Positions 31,488 through 41,952 of a stretch of 64,000 bases of DNA are shown here, piece by piece. The position numbers and the translations under genes are program-made. The DNA is from Conchocele bisecta (taxonomy: Eukaryota; Mollusca; Bivalvia; Lucinida; Thyasiridae). The notes under the pieces are model-generated. The model was not told the origin of the DNA. It made no database searches and saw only the letters and a program-made list of their open reading frames with translations. The DNA lies in assembly GCA_029237695.1 (NCBI GenBank), contig CM055277.1, forward strand, positions 36,056,242 to 36,120,241. The letters are read 5' to 3'. The number at the start of each line of letters is the position of its first letter. The first letter of the stretch is position 1.

Positions 31488-32138
31488 ATGAACGAATCAC
31501 CGTATCCAATTCTCAATACCGCTCCATCAACACTGTATCCAATTCTCAATACCACTCCATCAACACTGTATCCAATTAACGAAAGAAGTTCAGATTTTAG
31601 GTTGAATAATATCGTCGCTATGCAGGATATTTTAGTTAGAGAATGTGCAAATAGAAAAAGACACGCTAACAAATATAAGCGCGCGGCGAACATAGCTGAA
31701 GCATCTAGTACGGTTCTGGCAAGTTTATCTGTAATGAGTGGTGCGGGGACTGCTGCAACGCTATCTACAATTGTAACGGTTCCACTTGCAGGGGTTTTGA
31801 GTGGAATTACCATTTTATCTGGAATACTTTGTATGGTAATTAGGGCGGCGGGTGGAAAACTCGAGAAAAAAAGAAGAAAACATGATAGAATATCCGTTCT
31901 CGCTAGGTCTAAGAAAAATAGCATCGACGTTATAGTGTCCAAAGCGTTGGCCGATAAGAAAATATCAAATTTAGAGTTTGAATCCGTGGTGGAAGAAATG
32001 GGGAGATATGAAGAATTAAAAAATGATATAAGAATCAAGGCGCGCGCCACCATGCCCAAAATTGAGTGTACTGATTGGGATAAATTTAGGGTAAAACTTG
32101 GAAATAAAGTCGGAGGAAATGTTACAGCACCATTGTGA
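31488..32138 (+). CDS. two-helix membrane protein, Polinton type
   Basis: An intact frame of 216 aa from ATG 31,488. The N-terminus has a threefold YPILNT-type repeat (PYPILNTAPSTLYPILNTT), then NIVAMQDILVRECANRKRHA, a small-residue hydrophobic segment VMSGAGTAATLSTIVTVPLA and a second hydrophobic stretch GVLSGITILSGILCMVI. A basic KKRRKHDRISVLA segment and a helical C-terminus follow. I associate this type with the fibre-side end of invertebrate Polintons. It probably forms a hairpin in a membrane, and a role in entry or egress is only a guess. The gene is A/T-rich like the polymerase and unlike the capsid genes. Confidence 0.77.
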   Translation: MNESPYPILNTAPSTLYPILNTTPSTLYPINERSSDFRLNNIVAMQDILVRECANRKRHANKYKRAANIAEASSTVLASLSVMSGAGTAATLSTIVTVPLAGVLSGITILSGILCMVIRAAGGKLEKKRRKHDRISVLARSKKNSIDVIVSKALADKKISNLEFESVVEEMGRYEELKNDIRIKARATMPKIECTDWDKFRVKLGNKVGGNVTAPL

Positions 32139-32777
32139 TATTTTATAAAATAATTTTTAAAAAATTTTTAAAAAATAATTAATTTTCTTATAATTAATTA
32201 TATTGGTGCAGTAAACAAATTTACATACCTATACAACATGTGTTTTTCACTGAGAATTACGCCGTAATCGCATTTTGGTTAGTACGGTAATCGACTGTGT
32301 ACACACCACACCGTCTGTGTAAATTGATACACTCGGCTATCAATTTACGCATGGTTCATAACCTGTGTAATTGAAACTGTCTGTTTACCTCGGCTATCAA
32401 TTTACGCATGGTTCATAACCCGTGTAATTGAAACACTCGGCTATAAATAACTGTCTGTTTCAATAACCCGTGTAATTGAAACATTGTCGTTACAACTTAA
32501 ATTAATTACTATGTAATAATAGGGGGTGTTCAGCTTTAAATTATTAAACAAAATTACAAAATTAATTATAAAATTAACAAAATAACGAACCATCCCATGT
32601 TTTCTTTCGCCAATAGGTATTAATAAATAATTATAATTTGCACACCATTTGTATGTTGTATAGGAAACTGATGAGTATATATATGTTTGTTGACCTTACA
32701 ACAATTGGTCTCATCTCGTGCATGCCATGTTGTTGATCCGGTATGACGTCTGTCTCGTCTGTTTAATGGTAGCAGTT
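32139..32777. other. non-coding spacer with AT-rich motif and short repeats
   Basis: From 32,145 to 32,205 the DNA is almost pure A/T and includes AATTAATTTTCTTATAATTAATT, an inverted variant of the promoter word. From about 32,325 to 32,485 a unit of about 58 bp (CTCGGCTATCAATTTACGCATGG...GTGTAATTGAAAC) is repeated twice plus a shortened third. No gene is visible. Confidence 0.6.
32325..32485. repeat. short tandem repeat with CGGCTATCAATTTACGC words
   Basis: CTCGGCTATCAATTTACGC occurs near 32,333 and 32,390; GTGTAATTGAAAC occurs three times (near 32,366, 32,422 and 32,470). The third unit is shortened. It lies just upstream of the folded RNA candidate. Confidence 0.7.
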
Positions 32778-33067
32778 TATAAATATGTGTGTATTTGGTG
32801 ATGTAATTGCGTAGCTCAAAGGTGCCGGCCTAAAAGATTTCTGCCTAAGAGCTTTGCAATTTCGGAAACCAAATTCATACATAGGCTCGCCTTACTTCGC
32901 TGGTTTCTCTTAATAGAGGAATTGGCAATGGGGTTCAAGGCAACCCGTAAAACTAAACTGTGAGCCAACAGATGCGTGGGCTTAAGAAAGGTCCCAACAC
33001 CCCAGTGGCTGGGTGCCGGCTAGAAATCTGCCCAGTCGCTGGGGTGTTGTGCACGAGTGGAGGCTTT
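32778..33067 (+). ncRNA. candidate structured RNA gene (two loop-related hairpins, TATA box, T-run end)
   Basis: No convincing ORF covers this segment on the plus strand. A TATAAATA box at 32,778-32,785 lies about 28 bp before hairpin A (32,806-32,860: 12-bp outer stem with one mismatch, AA/AA internal loop, 3-bp inner stem). Further stems follow (GAAACCA/TGGTTTC near 32,865 and 32,900), then hairpin B (32,995-33,049: 19 continuous base pairs with two G-U pairs, 17-nt loop). Both terminal loops start TGCCGGC and end TCTG although the stems differ. A T run follows at 33,064-33,067 and a longer one at 33,073. A GGTTCAAGGC word near 32,933 resembles a Pol III B box. Transcription is inferred, not shown. 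Confidence 0.5.
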
Positions 33068-33069
33068 TG

Positions 33070-33468
33070 CTATTTTTTGTTCAATATATCTATATCTTTA
33101 TAAGCGATATCGTAGAAATGTATATTCGTAAACGAATCGTTGGGTTTTAACAATTTTATATAATACACCCTAGTTTTATATCCGATACGCATTATCAGTC
33201 TTAATGTTTGTATTTGCCTCTTGTATAGTTCACATAATTGTCGGTATAATATTGTAAATGCAACGTTTTTATCGGAGCGTAATAAATTACGCTGATATTT
33301 CATGTATTCGATATCGCCTAGTGTTTTCATTTTATAGAATTGATATATAGGACTATAACCCCCGTATTCTTCGTAAACTTCTTCAACACAACGATTATAA
33401 GCTTTCAATTCCCATTTTATTTTATTATCCATTGTCTCTAATAATTGGTATTGTTTTTTTCTGTTCAA
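33070..33468 (-). CDS. 132-aa protein at the right repeat, unknown
   Basis: An intact frame that begins 4 bp inside the right terminal repeat (ATG 33,466-33,468) or, alternatively, at an inner ATG 33,432 (MDNKIKWELKAYNRCVEEVY). It is rich in Tyr, Lys and Arg (YKRQIQTLRLIMRIGYKTRV) and looks helical and basic. There is no recognised domain. Like the zinc-finger ORF at the left end it is undamaged and lies next to a terminal repeat, so it may be an early or regulatory gene. Confidence 0.6.
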   Translation of the reverse strand: MNRKKQYQLLETMDNKIKWELKAYNRCVEEVYEEYGGYSPIYQFYKMKTLGDIEYMKYQRNLLRSDKNVAFTILYRQLCELYKRQIQTLRLIMRIGYKTRVYYIKLLKPNDSFTNIHFYDIAYKDIDILNKK

Positions 33469-33778
33469 TTTCCAATATAATTTTGACTCCCTCTTTTCAA
33501 AAATTCATAAATTTGCTGTCGGGAGACAATCTCCTCGTTAACCAATTTTCGGGGGTGGTGGGGGTATTATAGAGGGTTGTAAATGATATCACAGTAGGTG
33601 GTATCACTTTGACTCCCTCTTTTCAAAATTATTTTCTCAAAAATTCATAAATTTGCTGTCGGGAGACAATTTCCTCGTTAACCAATTTTGATTTTTCAGG
33701 GGTGGTGGGTGGGGGTAGAATAGAGGGTTATAAATGATATCACCGTAGGTGGTATCATTTTGACTCCCTTACTACTAC
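33465..33778 (-). repeat. Polinton right terminal inverted repeat
   Basis: It is 314 bp, exactly the length of the left repeat, and inverted to it. It ends CCCTTACTACTAC before TCTAATA. Palindromes lie at 33,584-33,606 and 33,735-33,757. Confidence 0.97.
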
Positions 33779-35153
33779 TCTAATAAAAGAACGACCTTTT
33801 GACCTTTCGGTGGCCATCTTGGATGACATGACCATCCAATTTCGACCAAAAATGTACCAGAGCGATCGCCTCTTGATATAGACATGACCATAATCGGTCA
33901 AAAATAATATTGGACCCCAATTGGACCCCACGGGCCACGCCCATTTTTGACCCCGGGGTCACCATTTTAACAACTTTGAAAGAGCATTGTACATCGATCA
34001 TGCCTAACAAGTTTCGTCGAAATCCGGCTGGCGGTTCATGAGAAGAAGATTTTTTAAGAATTTGTGCTATTTTTAGATGGCGGCCATCTTGGATTAGCGA
34101 TGGCCTCCATTTTAACAAATCTGAAAAGGCTTCACCCATGGACCATAACTTTTAAGTTTGGCTACCATGGGCCAAGCGGTTCATGTGAAGAAGAATTTTG
34201 AAATCTCTAATAAAAGAACGACCTTTTGACATTTCGGTGGCCATCTTGGATGACATGACCATCCGATTTCGACACAAAATACATCAGAGTGATCGCCTAG
34301 TTGATACCTTCGATTTGATATATGACATGACCATATTCGGTCAAAAATAAAATTTTACCCCAATTTGACCCCACGGGCCACGCCCATTTTTGACCCGGGG
34401 TCACCATGTTAACACCTTTGAAAGAGCATTGTACATCGATCATTCCTAGCAAGTTTCGTCGAAATCCAGCTAGCGGTTCATGAGAAGAAGATTTTTTTAA
34501 GAATTTATGCTATTTTTAGATGGCGGCCATCTTGGATTAGCGATGACCTCCATTTTCACAAATCTGAAAAGGCTTCACCCATGGACCATAACATTTAAGT
34601 TTGGCTACCATGGGCCAAGCGGTTCATGTGAAGAAGAATTTTGAAATCTCTAATAAAAGAACGACCTTTTGACATTTCGGCGGCCATCTTGGATGACATA
34701 ACCATCCGATTTCGACACAAAATGCACCAGAGTGATCGCCTCATTGATACCTTCGATTTGATATATGACATGACCATATTCGGTCAAAAATAAAATTTGA
34801 CCCCAATTTGACCCCACGGGCCACGCCCATTTTTGACCCTGGGGTCACCATTTTAACAACTTTGAAAGAGCATTGTACATCGATCATTCCTACCAAGTTT
34901 TGTCGAAATCCGGTTGGCGGAAGAAGATTTTTGAAGAATTTGTGCTATTTTTAGACGGCGGCCATCTTGGATTACGCAATGACGTCATTTTAACAATTTT
35001 GTAATCCCCCTACCTAAGGACCATGACCATGAAGTTTGGTGACTATAGGCCCAATGGTTACCGAGGAGAAGACGTTTGAAAATGTTCACGGACGACGACG
35101 GACACATTGCGGTAACAATAGCTCACATGAGCTTCGCACAGGTGAGCTAAAAA
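33779..35153 (+). repeat. host interspersed repeat (family B), right part
   Basis: It contains three core units of about 430-445 bp (starts near 33,780, 34,210 and 34,648), each with GGTGGCCATCTTGGATGACAT, CCCACGGGCCACGCCC and TTTTGAAATCTCTAATAAAAG. After a CGGACGACGACGGACAC run it ends GCACAGGTGAGCTAAAAA. CAGGTGAGC here and GCTCACCTG at 16,068 form the subterminal inverted repeat of one element split by the Polinton. Confidence 0.85.
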
Positions 35154-35329
35154 TATAAATTGCATGAGGTTTCCTCGCTAATTGTTACATGGTATGTGTT
35201 ACCACTAATTTCAGCATGGCAATCCTTATCAATGGTAACATTTAGCACCATATTTTAATATATGCTCTCTCCACCCTCCCAAATCATACACCTTTAATAT
35301 ATCTTGCAAAGTATCTAATGATCGAATGT

Positions 35330-35660
35330 TGTATATAACGGCCTATCAACAGCCACGGTCGTTGAAGTCCGAAGCAACGGGGTCCATCCCGTATTTACGC
35401 TATATGCACTGGGGGTAAATACCAAAATCAGAACTAACTATTTACATCACTGTATACTCAGCCGTAACCACACCATAGTGACTTAGTTCCATCTCAAAAA
35501 GTAATCAGATTACCACTAATCGTATTTCCTTTTAATGGGGTTTTCCCCTCAAGTACCAGTAGGCCGAAAATGGAAATGAGATCTAAACCATATCGGCATT
35601 CTGGTGAAGAGGAACAGTGATTGTTACATTACCCATCGCATGCTCGCAAACAACCATCCA
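35330..35660 (+). repeat. SINE-like element
   Basis: ACGGCCTATCAACAGCC, a GGGGTCCATCCCGTATTT B-box-like word, GGGGGTAAATACCAAAATCAG and CATTACCCATCGCATGC follow in the same order as in the copies at 50.3 and 54.0 kb. It is diverged and without clear target duplications. Confidence 0.65.
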
Positions 35661-36361
35661 CAGCAATGTATTTAATAGACAATATAATTAGATAGTGCGT
35701 ATTGACAAAATAAATACATACAAACATTGTTATACGAGACAGTATTTGTATGTTTCTGAGTGTCTTTAGATATGTGTTGGGACTAGCTAGTATTCCATTG
35801 GAAGAAAGCAAAGCATGTAGGCATTAGACAGGCTGATAATCATCAGTCACTCAATATGACCATTTGATAGAACTTTCACTACGATGTCATAGCATAAACA
35901 GTAGGACAATACTTTCGAGTTTATACAAATTGTAACATGACAGCACAAATCACATGCAGAATTGGCACACATCACGGGCCATCAAGGGCCAGCATCTCTG
36001 ATCCTTAAGATATATCTGGATCTATAATATGGATGATGAACTAGATGAAGGTGACTACATATACAGTATTCCAAGAGGGACAAACAATCACCGACATTTC
36101 TGACTATTTATTTTGGCTTAAGTCAGAAATAATAAGATTTGGTGAAAGCGTAGAATGGAATAACGCAAAGTATGACATGTTTCTGTAACAAAATCAGTAG
36201 CGAAGAAATATATGCGGTGTCTCATATTTTGGTGTGGACTAAGTAATCAGTAGAATTGATCTTCTTCAATAAGAATGCGTCGGATATTCCAGACATCTGC
36301 AGATAACAATACAACTATGACAACCGTAATACATCGCATTATCAACATTACTAAACGTTGT
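35660..36361. other. intergenic, nothing recognised
   Basis: No coding region, repeat or RNA is seen in this AT-rich stretch. Confidence 0.35.
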
Positions 36362-36363
36362 TA

Positions 36364-37543
36364 CAGTCGAATCTGTCTTAAGCAGCCACCCAAGGGAAGT
36401 GACAAAACTGGCTGCTTAACAGAGGTGACCTCTTAATAGAGGGTTGTGTTTTCAGGTACATTTCAGGTAAATTTTGAAAATTGAAATGAAGATAAAGATA
36501 ACATAGACATGTATGTTGACTTGATAATACAAATGTAATAAATAATATTAATTATTAATTTAGAGTACCATATTGATTAAATATGTATGTTTTAATGCAA
36601 TATAAATGTGTATCTTTATATTTATTTAATAGTTTCAAAATTGAACCTGAACATGTAATGAGTGGATTATATCATTTAATGAAATAAAAAATCTGTCAAC
36701 AAATAAAAACACCAATGTTCACGTTTTTGTTGTTATTTTACAGCCTACTGCAACTGTTGATCTGCAAGATTCATATTGTAGACAATTTATTGTACTAGAT
36801 AATTTGTGGTATAATCGGAAATGGTGTGGGATAAGTTGTGCGATCTTTTTTTTTCTTCTTTTTTTTTGTCAGGTATTGGTCAAGTCGAATTTGGATTCAT
36901 TTCCAATTGTGTATGTAAATAATGCATAGGCGATGTCAGCAAGAGCAGTCAATAAGTGCGACATTCGGCTCATATTCGACATATGAGGCCATTTGCTTAA
37001 ATTACATTTGAGCCGGTTACACTCGGTCCTGGGCAATACACACCAATTATATCAGCTATTCGTGTTTTGTCAATTTGGTAACTGGCAATGGGCTGTTCCT
37101 TTTTACAACATTTGTGTCGGTAACCTATAGAAATTACGAATCGACGGACACGGGTGCAAGAACCCGGATGCGATAGGCTGTTCTTTCAATAATGCGCCGA
37201 CAATTCGGGCAACACAATTTGCACCTGTGAAACACCCTCTCAATATCGTATACGCGGCGACGTGTTAGGTGTTTTAATTACCCGCATTGACTGCTGACAT
37301 CATTGTTAATTCGCGCTTCGGTAACGACCGCCGCAGGGTACATTGAAATCGAGATTAGAGGTGACCGTTTAATGAAATTGGATCACTAGTTTGGGACGAT
37401 AATTAATGACCACTGGCCGCGTTAGACGAGTGACCGTTGAATGAAAGCGTTTTATATAGCAAAAATGCGCGGGAGGAATTTGAAGTGGCCGCTTAACGGC
37501 GGTGACCGCTGATTAAAGGTGACCGCCCGAGCAGGTTCGACTG
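36364..37543. mobile_element. 1.18-kb Tc1/pogo-like non-autonomous DNA transposon
   Basis: The left end TA-CAGTCGAATCTG and the right end GCAGGTTCGACTG-TA are inverted repeats (one mismatch and small gaps) flanked by TA on both sides, the target duplication of the Tc1/mariner/pogo superfamily. Subterminal words GGTGACCG and TTAATAGAGG/TTTAATGAAA recur at both ends (36,424, 37,352, 37,428 and 37,502). No transposase is encoded. Confidence 0.7.
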
Positions 37544-37544
37544 T

Positions 37545-39180
37545 ATATCTATATTTGTCAGCTTTATACAGGATTGCGTGTTTTCTATTTTGGGACTGTA
37601 TACCGCTCTACCCGTTGTCATGGCTCGCTATGTCTCATTTGCTGTGATTTTGTTTTGCTGTCACTATTGACATTATGAAGGTAGATGTAGCTTTTATATT
37701 CGGCAAATAAACGTACTGTACGTGTAGTTGTAGTTGACAACCACTGTAAACTACAGCAAATTCACTATTACAAACACATTCCCTAAAAATAGAAATGTGT
37801 ATGTGTTACTTGGAGATATATACAGATTGTTTCACCTCATAGAAGTGAATGTCAAGACAGCTTTAAAATGCGGGACTGGTATGTGTTTGGGTATAGTGTG
37901 ATTTCTTGGAGAGAATAGCACAGGATTATGATGAATGTCACATCATAATATTCAACGTCGCATCTGGACATACATGTATGTAACTCTCATCAAAATATGG
38001 TGATTCAGTTGTGGGGATTAGTTGAAATAACAGTGTTAAGATCCTTTTTGTAGTGTGTATTACTAGTAAAAGTGTTTAAAGATAGTGTGTTGCCGCTATG
38101 GCATCCATAATTATCTGGAGTTTCATTCACATAATGAATTTAGGTCACAATTTGACAGGAAAAATAGTGAAGTATAAAACCTAATGTACTTATCTGATAG
38201 AACTTTGCATAAACAATTGTCATTCTACCAGGCAGTATGCAAGCAATGCCATTCTCCCATAGATGGCTATATAATTATCACACATACGAAAATTGTCTTC
38301 CGCATATATATCATCCACAATTCATGTTAGGGGACGCTGGTGTCGAACGAAGCACTCAGCCGTAATATGAGGTACACGTAAACTGTAATACAGTAAGGCT
38401 AAACCGCGTACGGAACAGATCAAATTAAATTATTTGGATCACAGCAACTGGCAACGTATTACGCTCACAAAGCCTTGAATAGCACGCTCAAAACGAGAAA
38501 CAAGCCATATCGATACGCAAGAATGACTCTCCATCAGCACGTAACTTTGACGGAGATGATGTAGGTAATTCAGTATGATATTTGTTTTGATATTGAAAAC
38601 ATAATTATGTTTTTTGTTGGGTATAATTGTGTGAGATATAATTGTGAAAGTTAAATGAACACGACTTCATTTTACTCACAAGTTAATGTTAGTTGGACAG
38701 TACAGTGATTGTAATGAATGAGAATTAACCGACATGTGCCAGTATTCCAAACTGATATTTGTCTAATCCAGAGGAGTGTGGTAACAGTGGTTGTTTCTAT
38801 ACATGTGTCATATTGGGTATGTGGTTATCTAATACTGCCCCGGTCATTCTGATGGTGAACACATTGGTAAATTAATAACTGAATTGTTGGTAGAAAATGA
38901 TTCAACGATTTTTTCACAATTCTGGTTTGACAACTGCTAGTATATGGAAGATCTAGGCACATTTATCTAATCATAGCCGTGGAAATGACTCGCTGTGTTT
39001 GCTTCTTTGAAAGCCAAATGTAGTCTGTGGTATTACCTCATTGGCAGATTTACTGATCCAACACAATGACCCATATTGTCTCATAGTAGCTAGTACACAC
39101 AACTTGAACAACGCGTCTTTCACTTTACATGTACATGAACATCACAGGAAATATCACAATTAAACATTTAACCGTTTGAA
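37545..39180. other. intergenic, nothing recognised
   Basis: AT-rich and without recognisable genes or repeats. Confidence 0.35.
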
Positions 39181-39859
39181 CAATGTGAGTATGTGTTTAA
39201 CGGCGGCCACCTTTGATTTAAAATTACTAAATGGCATGTCATTGCATAATAGTAAATGACATATTATACCATACATACATTTTATAAAAGACAAAAATAA
39301 CATATTTAGAACTGGTTATTCTAAGCAGCAAGATTATATTTTATTGCTTATTTTGCAGTTTGGCGGCCATCTTGATTATCTATTTCTACATTACCTGGCT
39401 GATTTACTAAAGATATAGTATAGCCAATGTATAACAGGTCATGTTCAACACTCTTTTTTACATATTTTGTATGAGTTATGTATGCCGTCAAATAGCGAAA
39501 TGCAGAAAAAACTTTAACTTTTTGTCTTGATTTGACCCATGAATAACCTTGGAACTGCCCCCAAACTGTCCACCTTGAGTGTAGACCCATATCTAAACGT
39601 ATAGTTTTGAAAGGTATAACACACTTTGAGCACTCATTTGTAAACAAAAATGTAGAAAGGATAATCCCCCGTGTCTGGAGTGGAATCGTGACAATTTACA
39701 AGTTATTCATTTGAAAAGTTCACATATGTAATTATTGGCGGCCATCTTGGAATTAAAGTTAGTAAATGATCTAATATGCTATTTTACCATACCATGATAC
39801 AAATTGAGCTTATGAAGACATTCAGTAAAAACACATACAAAGAGGTAGCTTATGTTGGA

Positions 39860-40594
39860 TATGTAAGAGTGCGAAAAATAAAAATGGCCACCAAGGGGAG
39901 ATAAGTCATTTGAAAATCAATAGGCTTCTTCGGCTTGCCGTGATAAACATGTATACCAAATTTTGTTACAATCCGTCAAGTAGAACTCTAGTTATTGCGT
40001 GGAGAAGCTGTGCCCGCCCGCCCGCCTGTACATAGATGAATACATAATACGTTCCGTTTTTTCAAACAGGCGTATAAAAATGGCTGCCAAGGGGAGACAA
40101 GAATCGGAAAAAAAATCAAAATCAATAGGCTTGCCATGATAAAACATGTATACCGAATTTGGTTTCGATCGGTGAAGTAGAATTTGCGTGGACAAGGATA
40201 CAGAGTGCGAAAATTAAAAATGGCCGCCAAGGGGAAATAAGTCATCGGAACTTTTTCAAAATCAATAGGCTTCTTCGTCTTGCCGTGATAAACATGTATA
40301 CAAAATTTGGTTACGAGCGGTGAAGTAGAACTTGAGTTATTGCGTGGACAAGGATACAGAGTGCGAAAAATAAAAATGGCCGCCAAGGGGAGATAAGTTA
40401 TCGGAAATTTTTGAAAATCAATATTCTTCTTCGGCTTGCCGTGATAAACATGTATACCAAATTTGGTTACAATCCATCAAGTAGTACTCTAGTTATTGCG
40501 TGGACAAGCTGTGCCCGCCAGCCGCCCGCCCGCTGCCCGTCCGTACAAGATGAATACATAATGTGTCCCGTTTTTTCAAACGGGCGTATAAAAA
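39860..40594. repeat. satellite-type repeat, four units of about 150-195 bp
   Basis: The unit contains AAAATGGCCGCCAAGGGGAG, AATCAATAGGCTTCTT and GCCGTGATAAACATGTATAC. Two tails with CCCGCCCGCC and TTTTTTCAAACGGGCGTATAAAAA occur at about 40,013-40,080 and 40,515-40,594, so two related elements may be joined. Confidence 0.7.
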
Positions 40595-40599
40595 GTGTA

Positions 40600-41035
40600 T
40601 AATTGTGTCACTATTCCACCAGTTCTAAAAATTACGAGTGCCCGCTATACAGATATAATCATGTAGTAATATGTATTTTACTGATAGTGACTTGTGGTGG
40701 TATCAGGTTATTTTCATATGCAAATGAGGCATTATATTTTTTTTATTATTTATACTAATTAAATGTGTCACCTGAAAAAATAATACTTTCAACAGATTAT
40801 AAATTATGATCATTGCACATCAAAAAATAAATACAGAGAATAAATAGCAATGTCCGTTAACATTTTAAGTAAACACGGTTATCGCCCCTGATATCAGTGT
40901 GGAAAATTTTGTCCGATATAAAATGTATACTACAATGTAATGCCAATCAATACATGGGGTAATGGCGAATAAATGTTTATTTTGCCAGAAAATGTCTCCG
41001 ATATAAAGAACATGTTTATGCCTACTGAGTGGGCA
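40600..41035. other. intergenic, nothing recognised
   Basis: AT-rich spacer with no gene seen. Confidence 0.3.
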
Positions 41036-41039
41036 TGTA

Positions 41040-41952
41040 CCGTTAAGGTTTCGAACGCAAGTATGTGACATTGACCCTGTACTTAGCGGGGGCGGGACGA
41101 TCGTGGATTAGTCACAGGGTGGTAGAGGACCATCAGAGCAATGGGTGTGTGAAGCAGATCCATGCATGGTGCCAGGTCCATACCACACCAAGTCACTTGG
41201 CCTGACGTATATGAGGACTAAACCAGGTCTCTAGTCGGAAATCCGGTAAGGATGAACCCCGATCATTAAATTACCCATCGCATGCTCCCACCTGCCACCC
41301 ACACCCGAACATTAAAGTTTTGAAGGGACGATCGTGCATGTGTCACATGGCAGTTGAGTACCATGTGTGAAGTATCAAGCAGATCCGTGCAAGGAAACAG
41401 AAATTATATTTACCCGAGCGATAAGGTTTTGAATGCACTAAGTGACCTTGACCTTGGGTTTAGCAAGGGGCACAGAGGATCCTGGATTTGTCACAGCATG
41501 ATAGAGGACCATCAGAGGAATGCATGTGTGAAATATAAAGCAGATGTGAAAGGAAATTATAAGAAATTTACCTCCTGAGCGAGACGGGACGGACGGATGG
41601 ACAGCGGTAACACTATATGCCCCCCCCTCACCATTTGGTGGTGGGGGCATACAAATGTCCTCAATGCTAAGTTTTATGAACTATGAATGCGTCAGGTCTG
41701 TGAGGGGTTGGAGGGTCACGGATTTGTCACAGAATGACGAAATTTGTTTTAATTGATATATAAATGATGAATACATAAGCGTACCGCGAAAACAGAACCT
41801 GGTTATATCTCCTTTAAATTTGTGAAAGTGCTAAGTCGGTGACCTTAACCTTGGGATTACTGGTGATTGGAGGGTCATGGATTTGTGACAGCATGATAGA
41901 GGACCATCAGAGGAATGCACATGTGAAATATCAATAACTTCTATCAAAGGAA
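41040..41952. repeat. satellite units related to the 5.1-6.1 kb array, with a SINE fragment
   Basis: Units contain GACCTTGACC, GGATTTGTCACAGCATGAT and AGAGGACCATCAGAGGAATG. Within them, 41,165-41,320 matches the tail half of the SINE-like copies (CACACCAAGTCACTTGG, ATTACCCATCGCATGCTC). The array is cut at 41,952 by the family A element and resumes at 43,042. Confidence 0.7.

Larger units (their letters stand above)
16637..33778. mobile_element. Maverick/Polinton transposon (virus-like), full length, decayed
   Basis: Terminal inverted repeats of 314 bp bound a block holding all the diagnostic genes: protein-primed DNA polymerase B, retroviral-type integrase, FtsK/A32-type ATPase, a major capsid candidate, a penton-like minor capsid candidate and a fibre. 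TCTAATA lies directly outside both ends (16,630-16,636 and 33,779-33,785). Polintons make 6-bp duplications, so one base is shared ambiguously with the element end. The neighbouring host repeat units at about 34,200 and 34,648 read GAAATCTCTAATAAAAG, which is exactly the two flanks joined with one TCTAATA, so the empty site is known. Most large genes carry frameshifts or stops. Confidence 0.97.

Noticed and set aside
31124..32059. 311-aa minus-strand ORF opposite the fibre head and membrane gene
   Set aside because: It is an antisense shadow; the plus-strand frames carry recognisable structure and a start context.
32667..32700. CTGATGA word, possible hammerhead ribozyme core
   Set aside because: No GAAA core half, cleavage triplet or three-stem arrangement could be found around it.
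32806..32945. tRNA reading (TAGCTCAAAGG as A box, GGTTCAAGGC as B box)
   Set aside because: The spacing between boxes is about 115 bp and no acceptor stem or anticodon arm forms. I keep the words only as possible Pol III signals.
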